The notes under the pieces: model-generated
Seen by the model: only the letters and a program-made list of their open reading frames with translations
Told to the model about the DNA's origin: nothing
Database searches by the model: none
Translations under genes and position numbers: made by a program
Part shown: piece after piece, positions 1 to 8,644 of the stretch
How positions within the stretch are numbered: the first letter of the stretch is position 1
Layout: each line of letters begins with the position of its first letter
Assembly (NCBI GenBank): GCA_964644135.1
Contig: CAZXWD010000016.1
Coordinates: 1-45,008 of the forward strand
Direction of reading: 5' to 3'
Length of the DNA: 45,008 nt
Origin: CAZMOK01 sp964644135
GTDB taxonomy: Bacteria; Bacteroidota; Bacteroidia; Bacteroidales; JAGOPY01

Positions 1-3000
1 AATAATTTGTGCTTCTCAATGGTGATTCATCTCCAATGCACACATATCCTCCCCAAAAATAAGGGTGTGATTTGAGCTTTGTGGAATTTTCAAGATAATC
101 AAGCTTGGCACTCCTCAATGCTTTATGCTTTTCCATTCCTTCACCCAGGAAATTGTAAAAATTGCCCATAATAGTGCTGCCGGCACGATCCTCAACGGTC
201 CAAAGCGTCATTACCACACTTGGGATACCGGCATACATAAAGGCCCTTGCCAGGCTCATGATCCCTTCTCCTTTTTCAAGTTTTCCCGATCCGGTATTGC
301 AGGCGCTCAGGACAGCCAGGTTGCCGTTAAACTCCATATTGTATAATTCGTATATGTTGAGGAAGCCTTCCCTCAGGCTGTCTTCCATAGTGGTAAAGAC
401 AAGCTTTGAAAATAACGGGTTTGCCCTGTCAACCAGGGTGTGCATGGCCAGGTGTATGATCTCATAATCGGGGGCATCTTCAATAAAATTGTGTTCATTG
501 GCTTCAGCCCCTTTATAGCTTTTGCCCGGGTATTGCTCAAGAACAAGCCCTACTTCTTCTTCGGCATAAGGCAGCGGCAACAGAACCTCCCTGTAGTTTT
601 CGGCCAGTTCTGAATTGTTCGGGTCAAATTCATCATACGCGGGTGCAAATGCAAGTACCCTTTGACGGGTGGATGGATTTTCTTTTTTTTCGCGGAAACT
701 CTCAAAAGAAAGAGAATAGGAATACCTGATGGTGTGATCATTGATAAGGTAGCTCAGTCCTTTATAATCATCCTGCACTTTGAACAGTGTATCTTTCAGG
801 AGGAGATCAAAAGAAATAAAGTTCAGTTCCGCATCCGGGATAATAAGCAGTTTATTACCGCTCATGAACTCTTTGGCAGGCTGGATGATCTTCTGGTAAA
901 GGTAATTGGAAACGTTTATGAAGCTGATAAAATCTTCCGGCTGGTAATCGAGGGTGGGTGATTTTTTTGAGAGATCATGAAACTGCTCTATCGAGTAGAA
1001 AAAGGTTGTATCCACTCTTGAACTGATGCATTCGGAATGCTCATTGTTTATGATAAAAATATATAGAGTTGTATCCGCAAGAACATATTCGATCACCGTT
1101 TCACCCGGATCAAGTGATTTTCTGACTTCATCGGGACTTGCTGTCTCATCGGAGTATTTCAATGCGGAAAATAATGGGTATTCTTCTGTTATCCTTTCTT
1201 TCAGATCCTCAAGCTCAATTCTGTATTTAAAAAGGGTCTTGTTCCAGTTTTCGATCAGAGCGCTGTCGGGTTTGCTTTTATTGGATTCCTCATGGATCTT
1301 CTCGCTGTAAAAACCGATATTCAATTGCAGGGCTTCTTCCCTGTCGAGCAGTTCTTCCGGTATATTAGTAAGGCTGTGTGCCCTTGCCTCTCTCAGGGCA
1401 TCCATGAGTATAGATGCCTTGTTCCATTCTGCCAGTTCGATCATCTTGGTGAAAAAGGATGAATAACCGGTAATTGAGTAAAGCTCAAAAGCTGTTGCTA
1501 AAAAATCTGTGATGATTTTATTGCTGTTTTTCGATAGAAACAGTTTGCTTTCTTCATTCTGGAAAGTATTCCTGATGGTATCTATTAGCCGGATGTTCAG
1601 GTTGTATGAATTGTAGCTCGAATACAGGGATGCTGTGTCAGATTTTGCACTCCTGTATTTCAAATAGAGAGTGTAGGCCTTTTCAGTCAGTGCCTCGAGG
1701 GTTATAAGGTCGGGGTCAATGCTCCTGTAATCAGGATTTACATGGATACCGGGATCCTCAAAACCAACCACAGAGGAAATGATGCTTCTCTGGTAAAAGA
1801 AAAGGGCACTGTCATATACCCCCTCATTGCGGTAGTAGTTCCCGATAATGGTGTTGATTTTTGCAATATCCCTGTTGTTTTTCCCCAGGATCTCTTCAAA
1901 AATTTTCTTTGAATCAAAAAGATATTCAAAACCTGAAGTTTTTTTACCCTGCTTTAAAAGACTTTCCCCGTAATACAGATAACAAAGCGCAATATCATGG
2001 TTGCGGTCACCTAATATTTTCTCAACTGCATAAATTGATCTGTCGAAAAAGGAATTTGCCTTTTCGTACTCTTCCAGGTTGGAATAAAGTTTTGCAATAT
2101 TCCTGTAAGCCCGTATGATCTCTACACTCTCTCCTATTTCAATGGCTCTTTGGTAATAGTGGATCGCCTGGCTGTATTGATTCTTGCGCTCAAAGAGAAA
2201 TCCTATATTATTGAGTATAGTTTGAATTGTGGATTTATAATTACTTGGATAATTTTCATAAATATTTAAAGCGTTCTGAAAATATGTCGATGCTCTATCA
2301 AAGTCACCTTTTGTCAAATAATAATTACCTTGAATATGATAAATATGAGCTAATCTTGGGCTGTCAGGCGGGAAATGTAACTTATAGATTTTTTCGGCTT
2401 TTTTAAGGTTATTGTAAGCTGAATCAATTTTTGAAACAAGAAAATAGAAATTGGCGATATTGAAATATGTCCTGGCCAGAGAGATCGAATTCTGGTCGTA
2501 TAGTATCTTCTTAATGGCCAGTGAACTGTGCATGTATTGTTCCGCTTTCACGTAAAAGCCTTTGCTGGCATATATAATGCCCATATTCTGGCAGGCAGAG
2601 GCGAAATCCTCATTTACGGTATCAGATTCAGAACCCGCAATCTTATAGGCCTTTTCATAGTAGTAAAGAGCTGAATCAAGGTCTCTTTGATAGAAGAAAT
2701 AATTGCCAAGGTTGTTATAAGTTTTTGCCAGGCTGAAAGAAGCACTGCTTTTTTTTGCCAGTTCCAGGTCGGATATTGATCTTTCAAGCAGGTACCTGGC
2801 CGTATCGAGCTCCTTCATGCTGAGGTAAACGGTGCCGGCAAGCTGTTGTATTCTGGCAAATAGCAGATCCTCGTTAGCGCTTCCTGTGGCAATGACCAGG
2901 CTGGAATCTATTATTTCAAGCGCTTCCTCATACTTTGAAAGCTTCCGGTTTGATTCGGCTATTGCAAGCAGTGTGGAAACCTGCTGTTCCTGGTCCCCTT

Positions 3001-3202
3001 TCTCAGCATAATAACCATAAAGCTTTTCCCTGAGAAGTATGGAGGAGTCATAATTACCACTTCTTAAGTGACGGAGAGCTTTTTGCTCAAGAGCTTGCGG
3101 ATCAAATGTTTCCTGTGACAGGGATGATATGCTTGTGAACAACAGGGCTGTCAGTACAACAAAAAGTTTAACTGTTTTAATATGATAGCCTGGAGTGTTC
3201 AT
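1..3202 (-). CDS. Secreted TPR-CHAT domain protease-like protein (3' end beyond window)
   Basis: Reading the complement from the ATG at 3202 gives an uninterrupted frame of 1067 codons that runs off the left edge, so the C-terminus is missing. The N-terminus (MNTPGYHIKTVKLFVVLTAL, then a hydrophobic stretch ending SISSLSQ) is a signal peptide. About residues 30-480 are repeated TPR-type helices (motifs such as YYYEKAYKIA and AIHYYQRAIEIGE). The last ~300 residues are a CHAT domain (caspase-like clan CD) with the expected catalytic pair: His921 in HLAMH and Cys968 in LSACNTGSG, followed by MYAGIPSVVMTLWTVED and HPYFWGGYVCIG. The family is a caspase/separase-like peptidase fused to TPRs. The export signal and the divergent sigma/anti-sigma pair suggest an envelope signalling role, which is inference. 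Only a few residues are likely to be missing. Confidence 0.9.
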   Translation of the reverse strand, partial: MNTPGYHIKTVKLFVVLTALLFTSISSLSQETFDPQALEQKALRHLRSGNYDSSILLREKLYGYYAEKGDQEQQVSTLLAIAESNRKLSKYEEALEIIDSSLVIATGSANEDLLFARIQQLAGTVYLSMKELDTARYLLERSISDLELAKKSSASFSLAKTYNNLGNYFFYQRDLDSALYYYEKAYKIAGSESDTVNEDFASACQNMGIIYASKGFYVKAEQYMHSSLAIKKILYDQNSISLARTYFNIANFYFLVSKIDSAYNNLKKAEKIYKLHFPPDSPRLAHIYHIQGNYYLTKGDFDRASTYFQNALNIYENYPSNYKSTIQTILNNIGFLFERKNQYSQAIHYYQRAIEIGESVEIIRAYRNIAKLYSNLEEYEKANSFFDRSIYAVEKILGDRNHDIALCYLYYGESLLKQGKKTSGFEYLFDSKKIFEEILGKNNRDIAKINTIIGNYYRNEGVYDSALFFYQRSIISSVVGFEDPGIHVNPDYRSIDPDLITLEALTEKAYTLYLKYRSAKSDTASLYSSYNSYNLNIRLIDTIRNTFQNEESKLFLSKNSNKIITDFLATAFELYSITGYSSFFTKMIELAEWNKASILMDALREARAHSLTNIPEELLDREEALQLNIGFYSEKIHEESNKSKPDSALIENWNKTLFKYRIELEDLKERITEEYPLFSALKYSDETASPDEVRKSLDPGETVIEYVLADTTLYIFIINNEHSECISSRVDTTFFYSIEQFHDLSKKSPTLDYQPEDFISFINVSNYLYQKIIQPAKEFMSGNKLLIIPDAELNFISFDLLLKDTLFKVQDDYKGLSYLINDHTIRYSYSLSFESFREKKENPSTRQRVLAFAPAYDEFDPNNSELAENYREVLLPLPYAEEEVGLVLEQYPGKSYKGAEANEHNFIEDAPDYEIIHLAMHTLVDRANPLFSKLVFTTMEDSLREGFLNIYELYNMEFNGNLAVLSACNTGSGKLEKGEGIMSLARAFMYAGIPSVVMTLWTVEDRAGSTIMGNFYNFLGEGMEKHKALRSAKLDYLENSTKLKSHPYFWGGYVCIGDESPLRSTNY

Positions 3203-3238
3203 CTTTGATCTTGATGTGGAACAATCCCCCTAAAATAA

Positions 3239-3267
3239 AAAAAAAGAGTGTCGTTTAGACACTCTTT
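3239..3267 (-). terminator. Rho-independent terminator of the dockerin/cohesin-like gene
   Basis: Perfect 10-bp stem AAAGAGTGTC/GACACTCTTT (3243-3252 and 3258-3267) with a 5-base loop. On the minus strand it is followed by a run of U (the A-run at about 3237-3246). It lies 38 bases past the stop at 3305, so the CHAT gene downstream probably has its own promoter or depends on read-through. Confidence 0.8.
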
Positions 3268-3304
3268 AATCAGAATTTACATTCTAAACTTAATTGAACA
3301 CCGC

Positions 3305-4519
3305 TTATCTAAGTTTAATCATGGAGCCTGATTCAAAAATATTTTTTCCGTCGTTCCACAAGCGGTAGTGGTAAACACCTGCGGAGAGATCCGAAAGGTC
3401 AATATTGACCTGTTGTCCGGCATTTCCGCTGACATCGATATTGAATTGCTTTACAATGTTGCCATTGCCATCAAAAATGGCGAATGCTGCATTTGTTAAA
3501 TTTTCTGATGATATCCAGAGGTTAGTCCTGTCGATGAACGGGTTCGGGCCAATCTTCAGGTTAAAGGCAGTTGCCTCCTGGTCAGCGGCCGGTCCTATCT
3601 CCAGTTCATCAAACTTAAGGGTTACATGGTTAGCGATTTCTCCTTCCGCACCAATGAAGTGTGTTCCGGAAATGTTGCCTAATCTAACGGCGTCTGTACC
3701 CTGAACATTAAGTTCGAATTCAATTGTTACATTCTCGACATTTTTCAGAAGATCAGAATCGACCCAGGTAATTAATAACTGGTTGCCTTCAATGTTGAAC
3801 TCCACCGGCAGCTCACTGTTTACATCAGTGACTGTAACGCCTTCAGGGATGGCAAGGTTGAGATGGAAGCCTCCAAGCGCGTCAGCCGAGTTGATCTCGA
3901 GGGAGTAATTATAAACTTCAGATGCAGGAACGGATGCTTTCAGGTACTCAACAGGTGTGTAGGGGAAATTTTTATCAGGAATGAACTGCCCTCCAACATC
4001 TCCGGTGGAACTTGATCCTATTCCACCGCCGCCTCCGTCCCTGGAAGAGGTTACGCTAACGGGTACCGTTTCAAATACCCAGTCGCCTACGGGGAAAGGA
4101 TAGCCGTAATTGAACCATCCAACAACGATAGTGAAATAATCATCCCAGGTCACAGCCCCGTCTCCGTCAACATCGGCGGCTAGCTCCTGGATGTCGTTGA
4201 AAGTGTACATGTTGTAAAGGTTCAACATGATCAGGAAAGCATCTCCAAGGTCTATGCCACCTGCCGGAAGGTCAGTAGAGGCCGTCATGAGATAATCGCC
4301 GGTTGTAACATTGGTAAAAACGTATTCCCCTGCTGCATTGGTTGCACAGGAATCAAGAATGTTGCTGTTCAGGTCCATGAGGTAGACAGTAGAGTTGTCC
4401 ATACCCCAGTTGTCGTGATAAGTAAGGGTTCCTGTAATTTGATTCTGAGCAGTTGACGAGAAGGCTCCGAATAAAAGCAACAGTAAAATTAACTGAATGC
4501 GGTTAGTAACTTTTTCCAT
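3305..4519 (-). CDS. Type IX-secreted protein with dockerin-like and cohesin-like regions
   Basis: 404 residues. Signal peptide 1-24 (LILLLLLFGAFSSTAQ). Residues ~25-90 form a small beta domain (ITGTLTYHD...GEYVFTNVTTGDY) like carboxypeptidase-regulatory or prealbumin-type modules. Residues ~90-145 resemble a dockerin pair: DLGDAFLIMLNLYN, then the EF-hand-like loop DVDGDGAVTWDDYFTIV. Residues ~195-310 resemble a cohesin-type beta sandwich (YSLEINSADALGGFHLNLAIPEGV). Residues ~325-404 are a type IX sorting domain (IGPNPFIDRTNLWI ... LSDLSAGVYHYRLWNDG ... SGSMIKLR). It should cross the outer membrane by the T9SS and be surface-bound or released. It lies just upstream of the CHAT gene on the same strand, separated by a terminator. 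The ligand is unknown. Confidence 0.85.
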   Translation of the reverse strand: MEKVTNRIQLILLLLLFGAFSSTAQNQITGTLTYHDNWGMDNSTVYLMDLNSNILDSCATNAAGEYVFTNVTTGDYLMTASTDLPAGGIDLGDAFLIMLNLYNMYTFNDIQELAADVDGDGAVTWDDYFTIVVGWFNYGYPFPVGDWVFETVPVSVTSSRDGGGGGIGSSSTGDVGGQFIPDKNFPYTPVEYLKASVPASEVYNYSLEINSADALGGFHLNLAIPEGVTVTDVNSELPVEFNIEGNQLLITWVDSDLLKNVENVTIEFELNVQGTDAVRLGNISGTHFIGAEGEIANHVTLKFDELEIGPAADQEATAFNLKIGPNPFIDRTNLWISSENLTNAAFAIFDGNGNIVKQFNIDVSGNAGQQVNIDLSDLSAGVYHYRLWNDGKNIFESGSMIKLR

Positions 4520-4844
4520 GATTATAAAATTTTGCGGTGCTCGATGATTGTCTATAGTATCAAATGGATACCTTATTTATGTCCATTTATCACAGAAAAT
4601 CATGGAAGGTTATACGTTTTTTCAAATTTTTTTCAAATTTTTTTCAAAATGTTATCAAAATATATACGCTTATTCGATGAAAAAGATACATTGCTCAACG
4701 ACAAAAATAATACAGAAACATTCCAAGATCAAAGAAAATCATACTTTTGTTTCCAAAGCCCGGGGATTCTGGTTGTAATTTTTTTAACAATCTGCTTATA
4801 ACCGTATTACCTTTTCGGCAAAATCTGATAAAATTCTGTACTAA
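4520..4844. promoter_or_regulatory. Divergent intergenic region with phased T-tracts
   Basis: 325 bases between the surface-protein gene (minus) and the ECF sigma gene (plus). The most visible structure is three tandem 10-11-base units of T6-7CAAA at 4617-4626, 4627-4637 and 4638-4648. T-tracts repeated once per helical turn normally produce intrinsic curvature. I found no exact TAnnTTTG element. Short open frames here have no family resemblance and low-complexity composition, so I do not call a gene. Confidence 0.5.
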
Positions 4845-5420
4845 ATGATATACTACAACGATGAAGATATCCTCAGTGGCCTGAAGGTCCAGGATAGAAG
4901 TGTAGTGAACTATGTTTACAAGGAATTTTTTCCTACTATCAAGTATCTGATCACAACTAATTCAGGGAGCGAGATAGATGCCGAGGATGTCTTCCAGGAT
5001 GCTCTGGTTATCATTTTTAAAAAGGTAAGGTCCGATGACCTGATACTTACAAGTTCTTTTAAAACGTATTTGTACTCGGTGTGCAGGAACCTTTGGCTTC
5101 AGAGGCTTGATAAAAAAGCTTTCAGCAGTGAGTTCCTGGAACTTGAAAACCTGAATGAGCTGCAGGATACCATCCAGTTTGAGTTCACCGATAATGAGAA
5201 CGAGAAATACAAGTTGTTTCAGCAACATTTTCTCGAGCTCGGTGAAGATTGCCAGAAAGTGCTGAAGCTGTTTCTGCAGAAGGTGCCCTTAAAGGAGATC
5301 GCTGATCTGATGGGTTTTAAAAGTGAAAAATACGCCAAGACTCGTAAGTTCATGTGTAAGGAGAAATTAAAGCAACAGATTATAAACGACCCCAGGTTTA
5401 AAAAATTAATGGAAGAATGA
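4845..5420 (+). CDS. ECF-type RNA polymerase sigma factor
   Basis: 191 residues, usual length for an extracytoplasmic-function sigma-70. Region 2 spans about residues 18-90 (YVYKEFFPTIKYLI, DAEDVFQDALVIIFKK, FKTYLYSVCRNLWLQRL). Region 4 spans about 134-182 (EDCQKVLKLFLQKVPLKEIADLMGF with the following recognition helix). It directs core RNA polymerase to a dedicated set of promoters. Its stop overlaps the start of the next gene by four bases (ATGA), so sigma and putative anti-sigma are translationally coupled. It is divergent from the CHAT and T9SS-cargo genes, which are plausible targets, but no sigma-specific motif is obvious in the shared upstream region. Confidence 0.9.
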   Translation: MIYYNDEDILSGLKVQDRSVVNYVYKEFFPTIKYLITTNSGSEIDAEDVFQDALVIIFKKVRSDDLILTSSFKTYLYSVCRNLWLQRLDKKAFSSEFLELENLNELQDTIQFEFTDNENEKYKLFQQHFLELGEDCQKVLKLFLQKVPLKEIADLMGFKSEKYAKTRKFMCKEKLKQQIINDPRFKKLMEE

Positions 5421-6226
5421 ACGAACAATTAAGGTATTCCGAAAAGATCGAACATTACTTCGAAGGAGAACTCGATGAAATTGCTATGAGGGATCTTGAA
5501 TCGGAAATGGATTCAAATCCCAGGCTGGCTTTTGAGTTCAAATTGGAAAAAGATTTGAAAGATGCACTCGAAGATACTGAAGTACTGGATTTCAGGGCCA
5601 CATTGATCGAAGCCCAGGAAGATTTCAAGAAAGACCAATCCAGAAAAGGCGTGATCAGGCCGCTCACAAGAAAGTACTGGTATGCAGCCGCGTCAGTTAT
5701 TGTATTGCTGATAGTCGCAGGCTCCATACTTCTTCTCAAACCCTCAGGGTATTCTAATGAGAAGCTTTATGCCATGTATTACGATTCCGGTGAATCTATA
5801 AGTATTACAAGAGCAGGAGGGGCCAATGTGGTCGAAGCGCTGCTGCAGTTCCAAAACAAGAATTTTGCAGAAGCCTCTGTGCTCTTCACCGAATTGATGA
5901 AGAACGATCCTGACAACATTGCCCTGAAATATTATTCCGGTATTTCAAATATGGAAATTATGGACTATTCTGAGTCGATAAGCCTCTTCAGCGATATAAT
6001 CAATGAAGGAAATACCCTTTATAAAGATAATGCTGAATGGTACCTTGGCCTTAGTTACCTGGTAACCGACAGAACCGAAAAAGCCAGGGAACAATTCGAG
6101 ATGATCGCCGAAAACAAAGACCACGATTTTCACAAGGATGCAGAAAGCATACTTCAGAAAATGGCTAAAAACAGTAGCGACACAAATTTTTTAAATAAAA
6201 TTTTATTTTTTGTATTACCTTTTTGA
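5417..6226 (+). CDS. Membrane-bound anti-sigma-like protein with periplasmic TPR domain
   Basis: 269 residues. Residues 1-80 are an acidic helical cytoplasmic part of the Bacteroidota anti-sigma type (IEHYFEGELDEIAMRDLESEMDSN). One transmembrane helix follows at about 88-108 (YWYAAASVIVLLIVAGSILLL). Residues ~140-250 are TPR-like helices (ALLQFQNKNFAEASVLFTELMKNDP, YSGISNMEIMDYSESISLFSDII, WYLGLSYLVTDRTEKAREQFEMI) facing the periplasm. It overlaps the sigma gene by four bases, the usual arrangement for a sigma and its antagonist. There is no zinc-binding HxxxCxxC motif, so it is not a classical ZAS-type anti-sigma. The anti-sigma role is inferred from layout and topology. Confidence 0.75.
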   Translation: MNEQLRYSEKIEHYFEGELDEIAMRDLESEMDSNPRLAFEFKLEKDLKDALEDTEVLDFRATLIEAQEDFKKDQSRKGVIRPLTRKYWYAAASVIVLLIVAGSILLLKPSGYSNEKLYAMYYDSGESISITRAGGANVVEALLQFQNKNFAEASVLFTELMKNDPDNIALKYYSGISNMEIMDYSESISLFSDIINEGNTLYKDNAEWYLGLSYLVTDRTEKAREQFEMIAENKDHDFHKDAESILQKMAKNSSDTNFLNKILFFVLPF

Positions 6227-6293
6227 TATTATCTGATTAACTATAGGTTGAAGAAATAATTTATTTGTTTTTTCATGATTTTGGGTTTAAAGT

Positions 6294-6322
6294 AAAGAGT
6301 GCGAAAGCACTCTTTATTTTTT
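6294..6322 (+). terminator. Terminator after the sigma/anti-sigma pair
   Basis: Perfect 9-bp stem AAAGAGTGC/GCACTCTTT (6294-6302 and 6307-6315) closed by a GAAA tetraloop and followed by ATTTTTTTA. It ends the sigma/anti-sigma transcript. It also shows that a GTG at 6299 cannot be the start of the following transporter. Confidence 0.85.
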
Positions 6323-6409
6323 TATGTAAGTCCTGTCTTATTTGCTATTCATATTTATTTTCCTCACGGCATTTGCCCGGTGGGGATTTTTTTTACCTTA
6401 GGCACCTGT

Positions 6410-7753
6410 ATGAATAGCAATATGCAGGATAAGCCAAATTATACCTCAGCCTTTCTTGTTGTAGTCGGGTTGTTCTTTATGTGGGGTTTCATGACAGTTC
6501 TCAATGATATCCTCATACCTTATTTAAAAGGAGTGTTTGAATTGAACTATGCCAGGGCCATGATGGTGCAGTTCTCTTTCTTCGGAGCATATTTCGTAGG
6601 ATCATTAGCTTATTTCATTATCTCTGCCACAGCCGGCGACCCGATAATGCGGATCGGATATAAGAACGGGATATTGATAGGTCTGCTAATATCTTCACTT
6701 GGAAGCGCCCTTTTCATTCCTGCAGCCAATTATAAAATGTATGGTTTCTTTCTGACGGCACTCTTTATAATGGCACTTGGCTTTACGCTCCTGCAAATAG
6801 CAGCCAATCCCTATGTGGCAATACTCGGCCCCGAAAAGTCGGCTTCCAGCCGGCTTAACCTTGCACAGGGATTCAACTCGCTCGGAACAACCATAAGTCC
6901 GCTGATAGGCGGATACCTTATATTTAAGTTCTTTATTGGCCCCGAAGGCAGCGCTGATGCGGTGAAGATGCCTTACCTGGTCTTCTCTATTATTTTTCTG
7001 CTGCTCGCTGTATTTATAAGGTTCAGCCACCTGCCCCGCCTGACAAGTCCGGTTAATGTCCAACGGTCGGCAGGAGCTTTGAAATACTCCAATCTTACTC
7101 TTGGCATTATTGCCATCTTTATGTATGTAGGGGCAGAAGTAAGCATAGGGAGCATACTGATAAGTTATCTTGGGTTGGAAAATATCGCAGGACTCGGAGA
7201 GGCCGAGGCTAGTACTTATGTTTCTTTTTACTGGGGCGGACTGATGATAGGAAGATTTCTGGGTGCAGTTTCACTGGCTGATTTTTCGAAAAAAGGGTTG
7301 AAGTATTTCCTGATGTTTGCTATACCTTCAGCAGCGTTCCTGGTTATCTGGTATACCAATGGGATACACATCGCTTTAATATACAGTGTTTTTCTCATAG
7401 TTAACCTTGCGGCTTTCTTCCTCGGCAGGTCATTGCCCCACAGGACACTTTTCCTGTTTGCCCTGATCAATATTTCCCTTCTGGTCATCACCTTGAGCTC
7501 AGAAGGGAAAACAGCTATGTGGTCTGTAATAGGTATAGGCCTCTTCAACTCGATCATGTGGTCCAATATCTTTACCCTTGCCATAGAAGGACTGGGAAAA
7601 TTTAAAAGCCAGGGTTCTTCCCTGCTGGTTATGGCTATCCTGGGAGGTGCTGTAATTCCAGTGATCCAGGGTGCAGTGGCCGACAGCTATGGCGTCCATG
7701 CATCCTTTGCTGTTCCTCTTTTTGCCTTTGCATACCTGGCTTTTTACGGCATT
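6410..7753 (+). CDS. MFS sugar transporter, FucP/GluP-like (3' end lost in assembly gap)
   Basis: 448 residues remain before the gap. The start chosen is ATG 6410 (MNSNMQDKPNYTSAFLVVVG); the open frame extends upstream but only through a terminator. The first helix (FLVVVGLFFMWGFMTVLNDILIPYLK) and the LLQIAANPYVAILGP and RLNLAQGFNSLGTTISPLIGG segments are typical of the fucose/glucose/galactose:H+ symporter branch of the major facilitator superfamily. About 12 hydrophobic helices are visible, and homologues are only slightly longer, so little of the C-terminus is missing. It acts in the inner membrane. The neighbouring glycosylasparaginase and mannosidase suggest uptake of mannose or another N-glycan sugar, which is inference. 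Confidence 0.9.
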
Positions 7754-7853
7754 NNNNNNNNNNNNNNNNNNNNNNNNNNNNNNNNNNNNNNNNNNNNNNN
7801 NNNNNNNNNNNNNNNNNNNNNNNNNNNNNNNNNNNNNNNNNNNNNNNNNNNNN
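7754..7853. other. Assembly gap (100 N)
   Basis: Exactly 100 N, the conventional filler for a scaffold gap of unknown size. It removes the last residues of the transporter and the first ~50-60 residues, including any signal peptide, of the asparaginase. The true missing length is probably more than 100 bases. Reading frames across the N run are artefacts. Confidence 0.97.
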
Positions 7854-8642
7854 GCACTTGATGCAGCAGAGGCCGGAGTACGTATCATAGAGGATGATCC
7901 CGACAATATGAGCGTTGGTCTGGGAGGTCTTCCCGACAGGGACGGTAAAGTGACCCTTGATGCCTGTATTATGGATCACCTTGGAAATGCCGGTTCGGTG
8001 AGCTTTCTTCAGAATATCAAAAACGCAGTGTCAGTTGCGCGGAAAGTGATGGAAGAAACACCCCATGTAATGCTGTCCGGTGAAGGTGCTTACCAGTTTG
8101 CCCTTGAACAGGGGTTTAAACACCAGGATCTGTTAACCGAACAATCACTCAGGAAATGGGAGGAATGGAAAAAAGAAAGCCGGTATGAGCCGGTCATAAA
8201 TGTTGAAAACCATGATACGATCGGTATGCTTGCAATCGACAGCTCCGGTAATATTGCAGGAAGCTGTACCACCAGCGGTGCAGCCTACAAGTATCACGGC
8301 AGGGTAGGGGACTCTCCGGTCATTGGTGCGGGAATGTTCGTGGATAATGAAGTCGGCGGTGCTGTTGCCACCGGCCTTGGCGAACTTGTAATGAAAACAC
8401 TTGGATCATTTTTGATCGTTGAATTCATGCGCCAGGGAATGTTGCCACAGGAGGCCTGCGAAGCAGCATTGAACAGGATTGCCGGCAAGCTTCCTGACTA
8501 CGGGAAATACCAGGTGGGTTACCTGGCTGTTGATAAATCAGGAAGGCATGGAGCATACTCAATACATAAGGGGTTCAATTATGCATTCATGAACCGTGAT
8601 GGTAATGAGCTGCTTGATTCTGATTACCTCATAAAAGAGTAA
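7854..8642 (+). CDS. N4-(beta-N-acetylglucosaminyl)-L-asparaginase (5' end lost in gap)
   Basis: 262 residues of an Ntn-hydrolase of the glycosylasparaginase (AGA) family, starting in frame right after the gap (ALDAAEAGVRIIEDDPDNMSVGLGGLPDRDG). The autocleavage and nucleophile site HDTIGMLAID is intact, with the catalytic Thr codon at 8217-8219. Downstream are the substrate-loop GRVGDSPVIGAGMFVDNEVGG and the GLGE motif. The precursor cleaves itself before this Thr into alpha and beta chains and hydrolyses the GlcNAc-Asn bond left after deglycosylation of glycopeptides. The missing N-terminus prevents deciding whether it is exported. It ends two bases before the GH92 start, so the two are co-transcribed. 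Family assignment is strong. Confidence 0.92.
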   Translation, partial: ALDAAEAGVRIIEDDPDNMSVGLGGLPDRDGKVTLDACIMDHLGNAGSVSFLQNIKNAVSVARKVMEETPHVMLSGEGAYQFALEQGFKHQDLLTEQSLRKWEEWKKESRYEPVINVENHDTIGMLAIDSSGNIAGSCTTSGAAYKYHGRVGDSPVIGAGMFVDNEVGGAVATGLGELVMKTLGSFLIVEFMRQGMLPQEACEAALNRIAGKLPDYGKYQVGYLAVDKSGRHGAYSIHKGFNYAFMNRDGNELLDSDYLIKE

Positions 8643-8644
8643 AA

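Noticed and set aside
4532..4801. Overlapping short plus-strand open frames upstream of the sigma gene
   Set aside because: Their sequence derives from T-tract repeats and AT-rich promoter DNA; two overlapping frames are equally open and neither resembles a protein.
3243..6315. Similar inverted arms (AAAGAGTG...) flanking the surface-protein/sigma block at 3243-3267 and 6294-6315, as possible element ends
   Set aside because: Both are ordinary terminators with the correct T-runs; there is no transposase, integrase or target duplication.
6299..6409. N-terminal extension of the sugar transporter from a GTG at 6299
   Set aside because: It would start inside a perfect terminator hairpin; the family's N-terminus fits the ATG at 6410.
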